Shown: in pieces, positions 54,273 through 64,000 of the stretch
How positions within the stretch are numbered: the first letter of the stretch is position 1
How the letters are laid out: every line of letters starts with the position of its first letter
NCBI RefSeq assembly: GCF_000317535.1
Contig: NC_019757.1
Location: 4,987,501-5,051,500 of the forward strand
Origin: Cylindrospermum stagnale PCC 7417
GTDB taxonomy: Bacteria > Cyanobacteriota > Cyanobacteriia > Cyanobacteriales > Nostocaceae
Length of the DNA stretch: 64,000 nucleotides
Direction of reading: 5' to 3'
Program-made: the position numbers and the translations under genes
Notes under the pieces: generated by a model
Told to the model about the DNA's origin: nothing
What the model saw: only the letters and a program-made list of their open reading frames with translations
The model's database searches: none

Positions 54273-57200
54273 TCATTGGTGCAGAGGAATAGTAATTACA
54301 AATTCCGAACCATTTCCTAGCTGCGAAAAACATTCCAAAGAACCGCCATGTCGTTGGGAGATAATTTGGTAGCTAATGGATAGCCCCATGCCAGTGCCTT
54401 TACCAATAGGCTTTGTGGTAAAGAATGGGTCAAATAGTCGATTTTGAACTTCCTCTGGAATTCCTACTCCGTTGTCAGCAATGGAAATTGTGACCTTATT
54501 TGCTTCTAAGAATTGAGTACGAATATGAATCTGGGGATTGTTGCTCATTTTTTGAGTGCTGATTGACTCTTCTAGAGCATCAATTGCATTCGCCAAAATA
54601 TTCATAAAGACCTGGTTGAGTTGTCCAGCATAACATTCCACCAATGGCAGGTTACCGTATTCTTTGACTACCTGAATTCCGCAGCGGCCAGGTGTAGCTT
54701 TAACTCGATGATCTAAAATCATCAGTGTACTATCAATACCCTCATGGATATTTACCTCTTTCATCTCAGCTTCATCCATGCGGGAGAAAGTGCGAAGGGA
54801 TACGACAATTTCCCGAATGCGCTGCGCCCCAATTTCGATAGATTTGAGAAGTTTTGGCAAGTCCTCTATCAAGAATTCTAAGTCTATCTCTGCTACTATT
54901 TCCTGAATTTGAGGCGCGGGATCAGAATAGTATTGCTGGTAGAGTCTGACTAGTGTCATTAAATCTTGGATGTAGTCGTTGGCATGGGTAAGGTTGCCGT
55001 AAATGAAATTGACAGGGTTGTTGATTTCATGAGCCACACCTGCGACCAGTTGCCCTAGACCAGACATTTTTTCGCTTTGAATCAGCTGCATTTGAGTGTG
55101 CTGGAGTTCTTGGATGGCTGTTTCTAAGTCGAATGCCTGCTGCTTTAACCTCTGCTCTGCTTGTTTGCGCTCTGTGATGTCCAGCACCATTGATGCAATA
55201 CTAATTACTTCACCATTGTCAGCTACTAAGGGGTTGTTATACCACTCACAAATAATTGTCCTATTGTCTTTTGTCAGGTTCTCATTGACGCCCAAAATTT
55301 TCTCTGGTGCTTCCAAAAGAGCAGTCATGACCAAATCTACATATTCTCTAGCGATATCAGGAACTAAAAATTTGAAATAACAACCGAGAACTTCACTTCT
55401 GCTGTATCCAAAAATTTTTTCTGCCGCAGGATTCCATTCCTGAATCTCAAGTTTGGTATTCCATTCAATTACACCTATTGGTGTTTGTTGAATTAACATT
55501 GCTAATCTTTGCTGGGAAGCCCGTAATTCTATTTCTATCTGTTGCCGTTCGTTAATCTCAGCCTGTAGCGCTTGATTGCTTCGTGCCAGTTCTTTAGTTC
55601 GCTCTTCTACTCGTCTTTCTAGTTCGGCATAAGCTTGCTGTAGTGCCTCCTCTGCTTCTTTACTACGGGTTATGTCCATCATTAGACCATCCCAGATAAT
55701 TGACCCATCGGCTTGCAGTTCTGGACGGGATGCAGCCTGTACCCATTTGATTTGTTCGCCAGGCAAAAACATTCGTCTTTCCCAAAGCCATGGTTGTAAG
55801 GTTTGGGCTGAAATAGCAACGGATTGTTGAAACTCCTGAAGTTCATCTGGATGCATGAGTGAAATTATCGCCTGAGGATCGGCAAAAATTTCTTCTGGTG
55901 TCAACCCACATAGTTCATAGGAACCAGAATTAACATAGGGGAAGGAGACAGAGCCATCGGGTTGCAGCCTAAACTGGTAGAGCATTCCCGGCACGTTTGC
56001 TGATAGCTTTTGGAAGTTTGCCTCACTTTGATGTAGGGCTTCCTCAGTGCGTTTGCGCTCGGTGATATCTTCGTAAGTGCCAAGGATACCTACCACATTG
56101 CCTTGAGCGTCGCGCAGAGGAATTTTATTGGTATCTGCCCAAGTCAGCTTGCCCTCAATTTGTTGTTGCGTTTCAATTATGTGCAGTTCTGCTATGCCTG
56201 ATTCCATCACACGGCGATCGCATTCCTGATACCAGTCTGACTCTTCCTTTGTCCAAGGCAAATCATAGTCAGTTAACCCAACAATATTTTCTGGGGAATC
56301 TAGGCCTGCAACCCGGGCAAAGTTCTGGTTACAGCCCAAATAAGTTAAATTACTGTCTTTCCAAAAAATTAACTGGGGGATGTTATCCATCACCAGTTGT
56401 AATAGTTGTTGTGACGATCGCTGTCGAGTTTCTAGCAAGGTGAGTTCCCGCAGCGCGGCCAGACGCTCGCTAACTTCCTGCTCCAACTGAGCAATTGCAC
56501 GACTGAGTTCGGCAGTGCGTTCTTCTACTCTGTCCTCCAGTTGGTTATTTAATTGCTGTAAAGCTAATTCTGCTTCTTTGCGAATGGTGATATCTGCAAA
56601 ATTGCCGAGAATACCAATGATCTTACCGCCTTGATCGCAAAGCAGCATTCTATTTGTTTCCACCCACCGCTGCCTACCGTCTGCTTGCAATTGGGTTTCG
56701 ATTAAACCATATTCGGGTCTCTGAGACTCGATCACCCGGCGATCGCATTCTTGATACCAGTCAGCGTCCTCCTTTTTCCAAGCCAAGTCATGATCTGTCT
56801 TACCAACAATCTTCTCTGGGGAACCAACCCCCGCCGCGATCGCAAATTTCTCGTTGCAACCCAAATATACCGAATCGCGGTCTTTCCAAAAAATTGCCTG
56901 GGGAATATTGTCCATCACTAGTTGCAGCAGCTGTTTTGAGGAATGCAGTTCCGCTTCCACTTGCCGATACTTTGTACTCTCTCGAATAGAACCAATTAAG
57001 AACTTATTACCTGCATCATCCACGAATAACCATTTTTTAGTGGAAATCAAATGCACCACACCCAGCGCATTGGTCAAATACTCTTCATTCTCATTGGTAA
57101 TGCCTGTTGTCAAAACTAGTTGATCTTTTTCCCAAAACACATCAGCTTCAGCTTTCAGCAAAAAGTCATAATCTGACTTGCCAATCAGTTCTTCTCGATC

Positions 57201-57389
57201 ACGTCCCAATAATTTACAGAAAGCATCATTGAGCAGTACCCAACGATGTTGGCTATCTTTGACAAAAATTGGTTCTTCTGCACCGTTGATGATTTGGAGT
57301 AGAAAGGTAACAGAAAAATTTTCCTGCTGGTCTTTGAGTGGATAATTACTGGCGGCTTCTTGTTGTTGGAGGGGATTTTTCTTTTGCAT
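54273..57389 (-). CDS. Multi-PAS sensor histidine kinase
   Basis: A 1038-residue cytoplasmic hybrid-free kinase. About five PAS/PAC modules lie in the first 740 residues. PAS2 and PAS3 are near duplicates ([20 protein letters not shown] and [20 protein letters not shown]). Coiled coils with [16 protein letters not shown] and [16 protein letters not shown] link them. The dimerisation histidine is H787 in [12 protein letters not shown]. The ATPase domain has DNGVGIPEE and GTGMGLSIS. There is no transmembrane helix, so it senses an internal signal (redox, light or a small molecule). No response-regulator gene is adjacent except the RsbU-like protein 0.6 kb away. Confidence 0.9.
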   Translation of the reverse strand: MQKKNPLQQQEAASNYPLKDQQENFSVTFLLQIINGAEEPIFVKDSQHRWVLLNDAFCKLLGRDREELIGKSDYDFLLKAEADVFWEKDQLVLTTGITNENEEYLTNALGVVHLISTKKWLFVDDAGNKFLIGSIRESTKYRQVEAELHSSKQLLQLVMDNIPQAIFWKDRDSVYLGCNEKFAIAAGVGSPEKIVGKTDHDLAWKKEDADWYQECDRRVIESQRPEYGLIETQLQADGRQRWVETNRMLLCDQGGKIIGILGNFADITIRKEAELALQQLNNQLEDRVEERTAELSRAIAQLEQEVSERLAALRELTLLETRQRSSQQLLQLVMDNIPQLIFWKDSNLTYLGCNQNFARVAGLDSPENIVGLTDYDLPWTKEESDWYQECDRRVMESGIAELHIIETQQQIEGKLTWADTNKIPLRDAQGNVVGILGTYEDITERKRTEEALHQSEANFQKLSANVPGMLYQFRLQPDGSVSFPYVNSGSYELCGLTPEEIFADPQAIISLMHPDELQEFQQSVAISAQTLQPWLWERRMFLPGEQIKWVQAASRPELQADGSIIWDGLMMDITRSKEAEEALQQAYAELERRVEERTKELARSNQALQAEINERQQIEIELRASQQRLAMLIQQTPIGVIEWNTKLEIQEWNPAAEKIFGYSRSEVLGCYFKFLVPDIAREYVDLVMTALLEAPEKILGVNENLTKDNRTIICEWYNNPLVADNGEVISIASMVLDITERKQAEQRLKQQAFDLETAIQELQHTQMQLIQSEKMSGLGQLVAGVAHEINNPVNFIYGNLTHANDYIQDLMTLVRLYQQYYSDPAPQIQEIVAEIDLEFLIEDLPKLLKSIEIGAQRIREIVVSLRTFSRMDEAEMKEVNIHEGIDSTLMILDHRVKATPGRCGIQVVKEYGNLPLVECYAGQLNQVFMNILANAIDALEESISTQKMSNNPQIHIRTQFLEANKVTISIADNGVGIPEEVQNRLFDPFFTTKPIGKGTGMGLSISYQIISQRHGGSLECFSQLGNGSEFVITIPLHQ

Positions 57390-57858
57390 GCCTGAATTCC
57401 TGTTTGTAAGCCTTTAGCCCCAATTTGCACCTTTTAGGTGTTACACTTCAAGAAGTTTTGAGGAAAATTTGCCTGAGATATTCACTCAACAAGTATTTTA
57501 CTTTATATAAGTACCCAGCCCTGTGGACAAAACTGATTTTCATCATCAAATTTTATTAACAGTCAGGTTTGACAAAATTATTTAAATCTTGATTCCTTAG
57601 CCAAAGTTCTCACCTGTGCCAGTGACATAGGCTGAATGTGAATTTTCAACTCCAGAAGAGTGGAGGTTATGCAATCAACCTCGAAGAGAAGTGCCTTGAG
57701 GCTATAGCTCCCGCTATTTTATTATTCTCCATATCTATGATATTTCTCCGATTATAGTGAATTTTTTCGGTTAAATTGGCTTTTAAATTGGTAAGATTAA
57801 CAATTAATCACAAGTAATCACAAGATTTCAACTAAATTCAGCATCCAAATCTCGAATT
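57390..57858. other. Intergenic region upstream of the PAS kinase
   Basis: About 470 bp, AT-rich, with no recognisable gene or repeat. It should hold the kinase promoter and the terminator of the gene at 57859. Confidence 0.35.
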
Positions 57859-58692
57859 TTACATAGGACTTACCTTGGCTCGATAAAGCAACTTCTCACC
57901 TTGACGATAGCCTGTATAGCGTACCTTAACTGTTTCACCTAGCTGTGAACTTCCTGCCATCAATTGGTGCAATTGGGGATTGTATGGTAGTTCTGCTCCC
58001 ACAGGTGCGATCGCTTGTATGCCCCATGTTTGTAACAGGTTTTCTAGGGATTTTTGCACCAAAGGTACTATTTTAACTGCCGCTAATTGGGGATTCTCCT
58101 GCGCTTTCTGTGCTGCCGTTGGCCACTGTAATAACAAAGTCTCCAGCGAATGTAAGCTCGACTGTTGAAACTCTTGCAGTAATACCTCTCGTTGCTGTTC
58201 TAGTACTAACAATATTCGCTGGTACTCTCTTTGTAAATCTGCAATTCGGTGTAATAATTCCTGCTCACTGGTTGAGTTGTGAGTGCTCAGTTGTAAGTCT
58301 GGCTGTTTTTCTTCTTCCATACTCAGCACTCGGCACGGGCTACGCCCTGCACTGACTACAGCACTCGGTTCTGATTTTAGACTCAGGACTCGGTGCTGGG
58401 TAAACCCTGCACTGACTACAGCATTTGGAACTGAAAAGGTTTCTACTAATTCACTTAATGATATTTGTAGCACTTGCGATAGCTTCAGCACCCCATCCAC
58501 CCGCATCTGCTCTAGTTCTCCCCGCCGCAACCGCAAAATTTGCCGCTCTGAGACACCAGCAGCGCGACTCAGTGATTTAAAACTAGAAACACCCACCCGT
58601 TGCATTAAATTTTGCAACGGGTGGGTGAAGTCAATTTGGGGATTTTGGGAATCTAAGCTGCTATGCATAGTCAGGAATTGGTGATTGGGCAT
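57859..58692 (-). CDS. XRE-like helix-turn-helix protein with GrpE-like C-terminus
   Basis: A 277-residue protein. Residues about 22-80 are a helix-turn-helix (FKSLSRAAGVSERQILRLRRGELEQMRVDGVLKLSQVL). A coiled coil follows (about 140-180, RIADLQREYQRILLVLEQQREVLLQ). The C-terminal 70 residues end as GrpE proteins do (IAPVGAELPYNPQLHQLMAG, then GETVKVRYTGYRQGEKLLYRAKV). DNA binding fused to a nucleotide-exchange-like domain is unusual. Residues about 88-126 contain two copies of AVVSAGxxxxRVLS, coming from duplicated dispersed DNA repeats. A second start MHSSLDSQ (58668) is possible. Confidence 0.7.
   Translation of the reverse strand: MPNHQFLTMHSSLDSQNPQIDFTHPLQNLMQRVGVSSFKSLSRAAGVSERQILRLRRGELEQMRVDGVLKLSQVLQISLSELVETFSVPNAVVSAGFTQHRVLSLKSEPSAVVSAGRSPCRVLSMEEEKQPDLQLSTHNSTSEQELLHRIADLQREYQRILLVLEQQREVLLQEFQQSSLHSLETLLLQWPTAAQKAQENPQLAAVKIVPLVQKSLENLLQTWGIQAIAPVGAELPYNPQLHQLMAGSSQLGETVKVRYTGYRQGEKLLYRAKVSPM
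58319..58430. repeat. Duplicated dispersed repeat inside the HTH-GrpE gene
   Basis: The sequence CTGCACTGACTACAGCA occurs twice (about 58347 and 58407) within two related units starting ACTCAGCACTCGG and ACTCAGGACTCGG. It encodes the repeated AVVSAG peptide and keeps the frame. Confidence 0.75.
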
Positions 58693-58741
58693 AGGGCACT
58701 ATTAATTATCACCATTTTCCTTTGCTTTTATGCAGGATAGA

Positions 58742-58936
58742 TCAATCTTCTAGCAAACTTCTGAGCATCCAGGCTGTTTTTTCATGGATGTCAGCCAGCA
58801 GATGAGACCAACATAAAGACAATTTTTGCTCTATTGGCGTTGTCAATGCCGATCTTTACGACTCGTGAAGCCTAAAGCCCCCGTGCTGGACTCCAGGGGA
58901 GTATGTCAAAGGTATGACTGTTGTTTCAGATGCCAT
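58742..58936 (-). pseudogene. Broken Dps/mini-ferritin-like remnant
   Basis: One frame reads MASETTVIPLTYSPGVQHGG up to a TAA at 58858-58856, then continues in the same frame as SALTTPIEQKLSLCWSHLLA and DIHEKTAWMLRSLLED, ending at 58742. The end (HEKTAWMLRSLLE) is what I expect of a Dps-type ferritin C-terminus. The ferroxidase core is missing, so it is an internally deleted gene. The adjacent sulfiredoxin gene also belongs to oxidative-stress defence. The N-terminal part is not recognised. Confidence 0.5.
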
Positions 58937-58994
58937 AATTTTCTTCTAATTAGGTTATATGTCAGTTGTTTATTTTGATCACTGGACTCTTGAC

Positions 58995-59258
58995 TCATGC
59001 CAAGTGCATTTTCAAAACGCTGCGGGTAGCTTTGCGGACTCTGGCTAAGATGGTTTTTTGGCCTAACCGCTGACAAGCTTCATAGCGATGGCAACCAGAA
59101 AAGCCATAATACTGTCCATCTACTTCTAGGACATCTATGGGTTCTTGCTGCCCAATCGCCGCAATCGATGCCATTAAAGTTTGCACTTTATTTGGATCGT
59201 TCTGACGCGGCAGGGGCCGGTTAATCTGATTTAATGGAATTTCTTGTACCCTAACCAT
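58995..59258 (-). CDS. srx: Sulfiredoxin
   Basis: ParB/Srx-fold enzyme that reduces cysteine-sulfinic peroxiredoxins with ATP. From the ATG at 59258 the protein is 87 residues (MVRVQEIPLNQINRPLPRQN) and has the catalytic cysteine C56 in FSGCHRYEA, which identifies sulfiredoxin rather than ParB. An upstream ATG at 59330 would add 24 unrelated residues and is less likely. It lies just upstream of a broken Dps-like remnant, and is divergent from the SpoIID-domain gene. Confidence 0.87.
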   Translation of the reverse strand: MVRVQEIPLNQINRPLPRQNDPNKVQTLMASIAAIGQQEPIDVLEVDGQYYGFSGCHRYEACQRLGQKTILARVRKATRSVLKMHLA

Positions 59259-59371
59259 AAGGAGCAAAGCTCGACTAGTTCTTTTTGATGACCTTAAATA
59301 AATCATAGTCATTATGACTTTGATTTGCAAGCGTTCAGTACAAAACGGGTAACGGTATCATTAGAGCGTTC

Positions 59372-61039
59372 ATGCGACAAAACCACTACATTAGAAAGCA
59401 AATTGAAAATCCTCCCCAACGCCGCACTGGGGGACGTTATCAACTTTTCATGAAAATCTTATTCTGGCGTTGTTCCTACAATGTACTGACGACATTTTGC
59501 TTATTGGGACTGACAGCTGCATCAGGTCCTGTGAGCAACTCCAAGGATGTGGAACTGAGAATTGGGATTGTGCAGCGATTTGGCGATAAACCTACAGCCA
59601 AACTGCAACTAGCACCCACAAAAGGCGATCGCTTAAAGTTAACGTGGACAGTAGGCACTCGGCAGCAAACCCTAATCACTCAAAACCCGATCAAGCTGGA
59701 GACAGCTATGCAGCCTTTGCCTCAACCAGCAGTGACAGAGGTAGTGGTTTTGGGCAACTACCGCACCTTTGAAACCGCTGAAGACAGTGCCCAAAATTGG
59801 CGTGCTCAGGGAATAGCCGTAGAAATAGCCCAGCCAGAACGTTGGCAAGTGTGGGCAAAACGGGATGTCTATAGCACTCCCTTACTGCGACGCTTACTAG
59901 TGCAAAGTATAGAAGCGTCGGGCAAGAAAATTGCCTATCTGGACACCAAAATACTGCAACAAGTGCCGCGAGTTAGTTGGGTACTGAATGGCTTGCGCTA
60001 CAGCCCAAATTATCTGTCCATTAGTACTAACAAAAACTTGATTCGGGTAAATAAAGGCGAAAAACTGGAAAGCGATCGTCTTTACGCTGGGCGAATGAAC
60101 TTGCAGCCAAACGCCTACGGTACTTACACTCTGGTTAATCAAGTCCCCCTGGAAACTTATGTGCGCGGGGTTTTGCCTTACGAAATTGGCACAAATGCTC
60201 CTGCTTCGGCGATGGAGGCGCAGGCGATTATTGCCCGCACCTATGCCCTGCGAAATTTACGTAGGTTTGCTATAGATGACTACCAGTTATGTGCTGATAC
60301 TCACTGCCAAGTCTACGATGGACTAAGTGGAGCAGCGACAAGCACAGATCGAGCGATCGCCGCGACACGAAGTATGGTACTAACTTATCAAAACGAGTTA
60401 GTGGATGCCCTGTATTCTTCAACCACAGGTGGTGTTACGGCGAACTTCAGTGATGTTTGGAATGGTGAAGATCGTCCCTATCTGCGACCAGTAGTGGATG
60501 CGGCGACGAATATTTGGGACTTATCTAGGCAGAGTTTAGCAGATGAGCAGAAATTCCAGCAGTTTATCAGTTTAAAAGCAGGATTTAATGAAAGTAGCTG
60601 GGGTGTGTTTCGTTGGCGGAAAGAAACCAGCCTAGAAGATATTACCAAGGACTTGCAGAAATTTCTGCGGGTGAAAAATAGTCCCTATGCCAAATTCAAA
60701 ACCATTCAGGAGATAGCCGTAGTCAAACGCAGTCAAAGCGGACGTATTCTCGAACTCGCAGTCAAAACTAATATCGGTACTTTTAACTTACACAAAGACG
60801 AAGTTCGCAGTGCCTTTGCGGCTCCTATAAGCACACTTTTTTATCTGCAACCCTTGAATAAAGGCAAACCAGATCTGTGGGGATATGCCTTTATTGGCGG
60901 TGGACTGGGACATGGAGTTGGCTTAAGTCAAACTGGTGCCCAAAATTTAGCCAAGCTAGGTTGGTCGAGTCCGAAGATTCTTCAGTTCTATTATCCTGGC
61001 ACTCAAATTAAAATCTTGGAGCGAGAGATTAAGCCATAG
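59372..61039 (+). CDS. SpoIID/LytB domain protein
   Basis: A 555-residue envelope protein. A hydrophobic segment at about 32-50 (LFWRCSYNVLTTFCLLGLTA) is a signal anchor; the ATG at 59450 (MKILFWRC) would place it at the very N-terminus. The SpoIID domain (about 230-540) contains VPLETYVRGVLPYEIG, AQAIIARTYAL, DALYSSTTGG, GGGLGHGVGLSQTGAQNLA and YYPGTQI. SpoIID-type proteins are lytic transglycosylases acting on peptidoglycan. In filamentous cyanobacteria they may take part in septum remodelling. Confidence 0.88.
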   Translation: MRQNHYIRKQIENPPQRRTGGRYQLFMKILFWRCSYNVLTTFCLLGLTAASGPVSNSKDVELRIGIVQRFGDKPTAKLQLAPTKGDRLKLTWTVGTRQQTLITQNPIKLETAMQPLPQPAVTEVVVLGNYRTFETAEDSAQNWRAQGIAVEIAQPERWQVWAKRDVYSTPLLRRLLVQSIEASGKKIAYLDTKILQQVPRVSWVLNGLRYSPNYLSISTNKNLIRVNKGEKLESDRLYAGRMNLQPNAYGTYTLVNQVPLETYVRGVLPYEIGTNAPASAMEAQAIIARTYALRNLRRFAIDDYQLCADTHCQVYDGLSGAATSTDRAIAATRSMVLTYQNELVDALYSSTTGGVTANFSDVWNGEDRPYLRPVVDAATNIWDLSRQSLADEQKFQQFISLKAGFNESSWGVFRWRKETSLEDITKDLQKFLRVKNSPYAKFKTIQEIAVVKRSQSGRILELAVKTNIGTFNLHKDEVRSAFAAPISTLFYLQPLNKGKPDLWGYAFIGGGLGHGVGLSQTGAQNLAKLGWSSPKILQFYYPGTQIKILEREIKP

Positions 61040-61070
61040 CTGCCAATCGCCAACACCGCGCTAAGAGCAA

Positions 61071-61134
61071 GGGGAAGAGTGCTCTTTTCAGGGAACAAAA
61101 TTTTCCTTGTTCCCTGGCGCTTTCACCCTTCCCC
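61071..61134. terminator. Two-tier hairpin between convergent genes
   Basis: The inner stem CAGGGAACAA (61089-61098) pairs with TTGTTCCCTG (61107-61116). The outer stem GGGGAAG (61071-61077) pairs with CTTCCCC (61128-61134), with AAAAAA after it. On the minus strand this gives a U-run before the stem rather than after it. It lies between the SpoIID and ferredoxin genes. Confidence 0.55.
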
Positions 61135-61304
61135 AAAAAAGTAGAAAAGTTGCTTTTGTATTAGACGAATGTGAGATTCTGCCGCCTAAAAGCAGGCAGA
61201 TTTTATGAAAAGCAAGTAAGCTTGCTAGACTTACTCGTCCGAAGACTTTCAGCCTGCTGTTTGCCTGATTGTCAAAGCAGGTTTATTGTTGAGACGCCTA
61301 ACTC

Positions 61305-62010
<706 letters not shown>

Positions 62011-63015
62011 ATGTATAGTTCCGAGGCATTTTTGTCTAATTCAAGAGTGCGGGTGGGTTTGGTTGGTACTGGGTATGCAGCAAAGTTAAGGGCTGGGGCA
62101 TTGTTGCATGATCAGAGAACGCTAATAGTAGCGATTGTCGGCCATACTCCGGAAACGACAGAAGCTTTTGCCAAAGAATTCCAGACTGAGGCGCTGAGTT
62201 CTTGGCAACAGCTAGTAGAGCGTGAAGATGTGGATCTAGTTGTGATCTCCACTATTAATGGAGATCATGGTAAAATCGCCCGTGCAGCACTTGCTAGCGG
62301 CAAACACGTGATTGTTGAGTATCCCCTTTCTGTGGATCTAACCGAAGCTGAAGAACTGATCGCCTTAGCCAAAACACAAAAAAAATTACTGCACGTCGAA
62401 CACATTGAACTTTTGGGCGGCTTGCATCAAGCTTTAAAGCAGCACTTAGCCAAAATTGGCGAGTTATTTTATGTTCGCTACAGTACGATCAATCCCCAAC
62501 ATCCCGCACCGCGCAAGTGGACTTATCACCATGAACTTTTCGGCTTTCCCTTGATAGGAGCGCTTTCCCGATTACATCGGCTCACCAATTTGTTTGGCAA
62601 AGTTTTGACGGTTAACTGTCATCAGCGATATTGGGAAACAGAAGCAGAATATTACCAAACCTGTTTTTGTGTGACTCAACTGTGTTTTGAAAGTGGGTTG
62701 TTAGCACAAGTGATCTATGGTAAAGGCGAAACCCTTTGGCAGTCAGAGCGCAAATTTGAAGTTCATGGGGAACAGGGCGGTTTAGTTTTTGATGGTGACA
62801 CAGGTGTTTTAGTGCAGCCAGGGGAAACAACACCGATTGAGGTTGGTACTCGTCGGGGTTTATTTGCCAAGGACACTAATATGGTGTTAGATCATCTTTT
62901 TCATGGCACTCCCTTGTACGTTACTCCTGCTGAGAGTTTGTACGCCCTCAAGGTAGCTGATGCTGCACAACGAGCAGCAGAGACAGGATTGACTATATTT
63001 TTAACAGACCAGTAA
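62011..63015 (+). CDS. bvdR: Biliverdin-reductase-like Gfo/Idh/MocA oxidoreductase
   Basis: NAD(P)-dependent reductase of 334 aa. The Rossmann start VRVGLVGTGYAAKLRAGALL and the block KKLLHVEHIELLGGLHQALKQ, FYVRYSTINPQHPAPRKWTYHH and RRGLFAKDTNMVLDHL match my memory of Synechocystis BvdR along its whole length. That enzyme converts biliverdin IXalpha to bilirubin and affects phycobiliprotein synthesis. The gene symbol is from recalled similarity. A different sugar-type substrate is possible. Ten bp separate its stop from the methionine aminopeptidase start, so they are probably co-transcribed. Confidence 0.78.
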   Translation: MYSSEAFLSNSRVRVGLVGTGYAAKLRAGALLHDQRTLIVAIVGHTPETTEAFAKEFQTEALSSWQQLVEREDVDLVVISTINGDHGKIARAALASGKHVIVEYPLSVDLTEAEELIALAKTQKKLLHVEHIELLGGLHQALKQHLAKIGELFYVRYSTINPQHPAPRKWTYHHELFGFPLIGALSRLHRLTNLFGKVLTVNCHQRYWETEAEYYQTCFCVTQLCFESGLLAQVIYGKGETLWQSERKFEVHGEQGGLVFDGDTGVLVQPGETTPIEVGTRRGLFAKDTNMVLDHLFHGTPLYVTPAESLYALKVADAAQRAAETGLTIFLTDQ

Positions 63016-63025
63016 ATCAAATTCC

Positions 63026-63787
63026 ATGAAAACCGAACTAATTGTGATTTTATCCCAACGAGAACTGGACAAAATGCGTCAGGCTGGACGCTTGGCGGCG
63101 AAGTTGCTACAACATCTAGAACCGTTGGTGAAGCCGGGGGTGACTACTCTCCAACTCAATGATGAAGCTGAACGTTGGACGCAAGCTCACGGAGCCAAAA
63201 GTGCGCCTCTCGGTTACAAAGGCTATCCCAAGTCAATTTGCACTAGTGTGAATGAGGTAATCTGTCACGGGATTCCTAATGCCAAACAGATTCTTAAAGA
63301 AGGTGACATTATTAATATCGATGTCACACCGATTGTGGATGGCTACCACGGTGATACATCTAAAACATTCATGGTGGGGACTCCTGCCCCAAAGACGAGA
63401 AAGCTGGTAGAGGTAACTGAGGAATGTCTCCGCTTGGGTATTGCTGAGGTTAAACCAGGGGGACGGATTGGCGATATTGGTGCAGCTATTCAAGAGTATG
63501 CTGAGGCTCAAGGCTTTTCTGTGGTGCGCGATTTCGTCGGACATGGCATCAGCAATATTTTTCACACGGCGCCGGATGTTCCTCACTATGGGACGCGGGA
63601 TAAGGGTAAGCGTCTGAGAGCAGGGATGGTGTTTACTATTGAGCCGATGATTAATGAGGGTACTTACGAAGTTGAGATGCTGAATGATGGCTGGACTGCT
63701 GTGACTCGCGATCGCTTACTTTCAGCCCAATTCGAGCATACCTTAGCGGTGACAGAAGATGGCGTGGAAATTCTGACTTTACCTTAA
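63026..63787 (+). CDS. map: Methionine aminopeptidase type I
   Basis: Removes the initiator methionine from nascent proteins. The metal ligands and substrate residues of the family are visible: CHGIPN, NIDVTPIVDGYHGDTSKTF (two aspartates), GHGISNIFHTAPDVPHYG and FTIEPMINEG, with the last glutamate in SAQFEHTLAV. The length of 253 aa is normal for type Ia/Ic enzymes. It starts 10 bp after the BvdR-like gene. Confidence 0.93.
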   Translation: MKTELIVILSQRELDKMRQAGRLAAKLLQHLEPLVKPGVTTLQLNDEAERWTQAHGAKSAPLGYKGYPKSICTSVNEVICHGIPNAKQILKEGDIINIDVTPIVDGYHGDTSKTFMVGTPAPKTRKLVEVTEECLRLGIAEVKPGGRIGDIGAAIQEYAEAQGFSVVRDFVGHGISNIFHTAPDVPHYGTRDKGKRLRAGMVFTIEPMINEGTYEVEMLNDGWTAVTRDRLLSAQFEHTLAVTEDGVEILTLP

Positions 63788-63843
63788 CCACCGAATATCC
63801 CTGCCTCAAACCCTTGCACCTTTGTTGGATGCCGATAATTTTA

Positions 63844-64000
63844 TTATCTCCCCAAATTATTGGGTATGCCTTCACAACCGCCGGGAATGGTGAGTCTAGT
63901 TTTTTCTCCACACCAGGCGCAGCAGTAAAATCGGGCAGCATCAGACATTCGCTGCACATTGCTGAAATCGGCATTTTCTACTACAGCGCCTGTGTGTTCG
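63844..64000 (-). CDS. Partial gene, zinc-ribbon-like C-terminus
   Basis: From the right edge the frame reads HTGAVVENADFSNVQRMSDA, then ARFYCCAWCGEKTRLTIPGG and CEGIPNNLGR, and stops at 63844. CxxC pairs (YCCAWCG) suggest a metal or redox site. The 5' part is outside the window. I do not recognise the family. The ORF in another frame across this region (63651-63974) is a shadow. Confidence 0.5.
   Translation of the reverse strand, partial: EHTGAVVENADFSNVQRMSDAARFYCCAWCGEKTRLTIPGGCEGIPNNLGR

Noticed and set aside
63651-63974. 107-codon minus-strand ORF at the right edge
   Set aside because: It overlaps the methionine aminopeptidase and reads across the better-supported partial gene in a different frame.

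Overview
The window looks like chromosomal DNA of a filamentous, probably heterocyst-forming cyanobacterium of the Nostoc/Anabaena type. The evidence is the many HIP1 octamers (GCGATCGC), heptanucleotide tandem repeats, two CYP110-like P450s, a CrtO-type ketolase, a plant-type ferredoxin, a biliverdin-reductase-like protein, a glycolate dehydrogenase pair, and cyanobacterial families such as DUF928, DUF1350 and DUF2993. No tRNA, rRNA or CRISPR array was recognised.

Layout. (1) 1-2.8 kb: an N-terminally truncated MBOAT acyltransferase remnant, a MITE-like element, and a 613-residue protein that looks like a divergent Fe(II)/2-oxoglutarate oxygenase. (2) 3.3-14.9 kb: an NHLM-type peptide export locus. 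On the minus strand are a C39-peptidase ABC exporter, its HlyD adaptor and a double cyclic-nucleotide-binding protein. On the plus strand are a DUF928 protein, a CHASE2 adenylate/guanylate cyclase and a second, peptidase-less NHLM ABC transporter. No precursor peptide was recognised nearby. (3) 15-19 kb: a PhoD-like phosphatase and an RhlE-like DEAD-box helicase, both carrying the same HIP1-containing 24-bp repeat inside their coding sequence. (4) 19.4-29.9 kb: a compact NRPS-PKS operon on the minus strand. It consists of a 38-codon membrane micropeptide overlapping the NRPS by ATGA, an NRPS (half condensation domain, adenylation domain with a proline-like code, PCP) overlapping the PKS by ATGA, and a fully reducing PKS module (KS-AT-DH-ER-KR-ACP) without a thioesterase. 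A 16-codon ORF with a perfect Shine-Dalgarno lies downstream. An internally deleted transposon with intact ends sits upstream.

(5) 30-43 kb: a phosphoketolase-family enzyme, two CYP110-like P450s, a DUF2993 protein, a CrtO ketolase, a DUF262-HNH (GmrSD-like) putative defence nuclease, a saccharopine-dehydrogenase-like reductase and a Na+/H+ antiporter, with a frameshifted gene and MITEs between them. (6) 43.5-49 kb: a small HTH-like ORF with a terminator, a long-N-terminus amidohydrolase whose 3' end runs into a REP-associated transposase fragment, and glcF/glcE. (7) 49-58.7 kb: a small RHH-like/membrane/Uma2 group, DUF1350, a response-regulator phosphatase abutting a convergent STAS protein, a multi-PAS histidine kinase and an HTH-GrpE-like protein. 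(8) 58.7-64 kb: a broken Dps-like remnant, sulfiredoxin, a SpoIID-domain protein, ferredoxin, a BvdR-like reductase, methionine aminopeptidase and a partial gene at the right edge.

Most notable are the small NRPS-PKS operon with its coupled micropeptide, and the NHLM locus, where a nucleotide cyclase and a cyclic-nucleotide-binding protein lie beside the exporters. All assignments come from reading motifs by eye; no database search was run.
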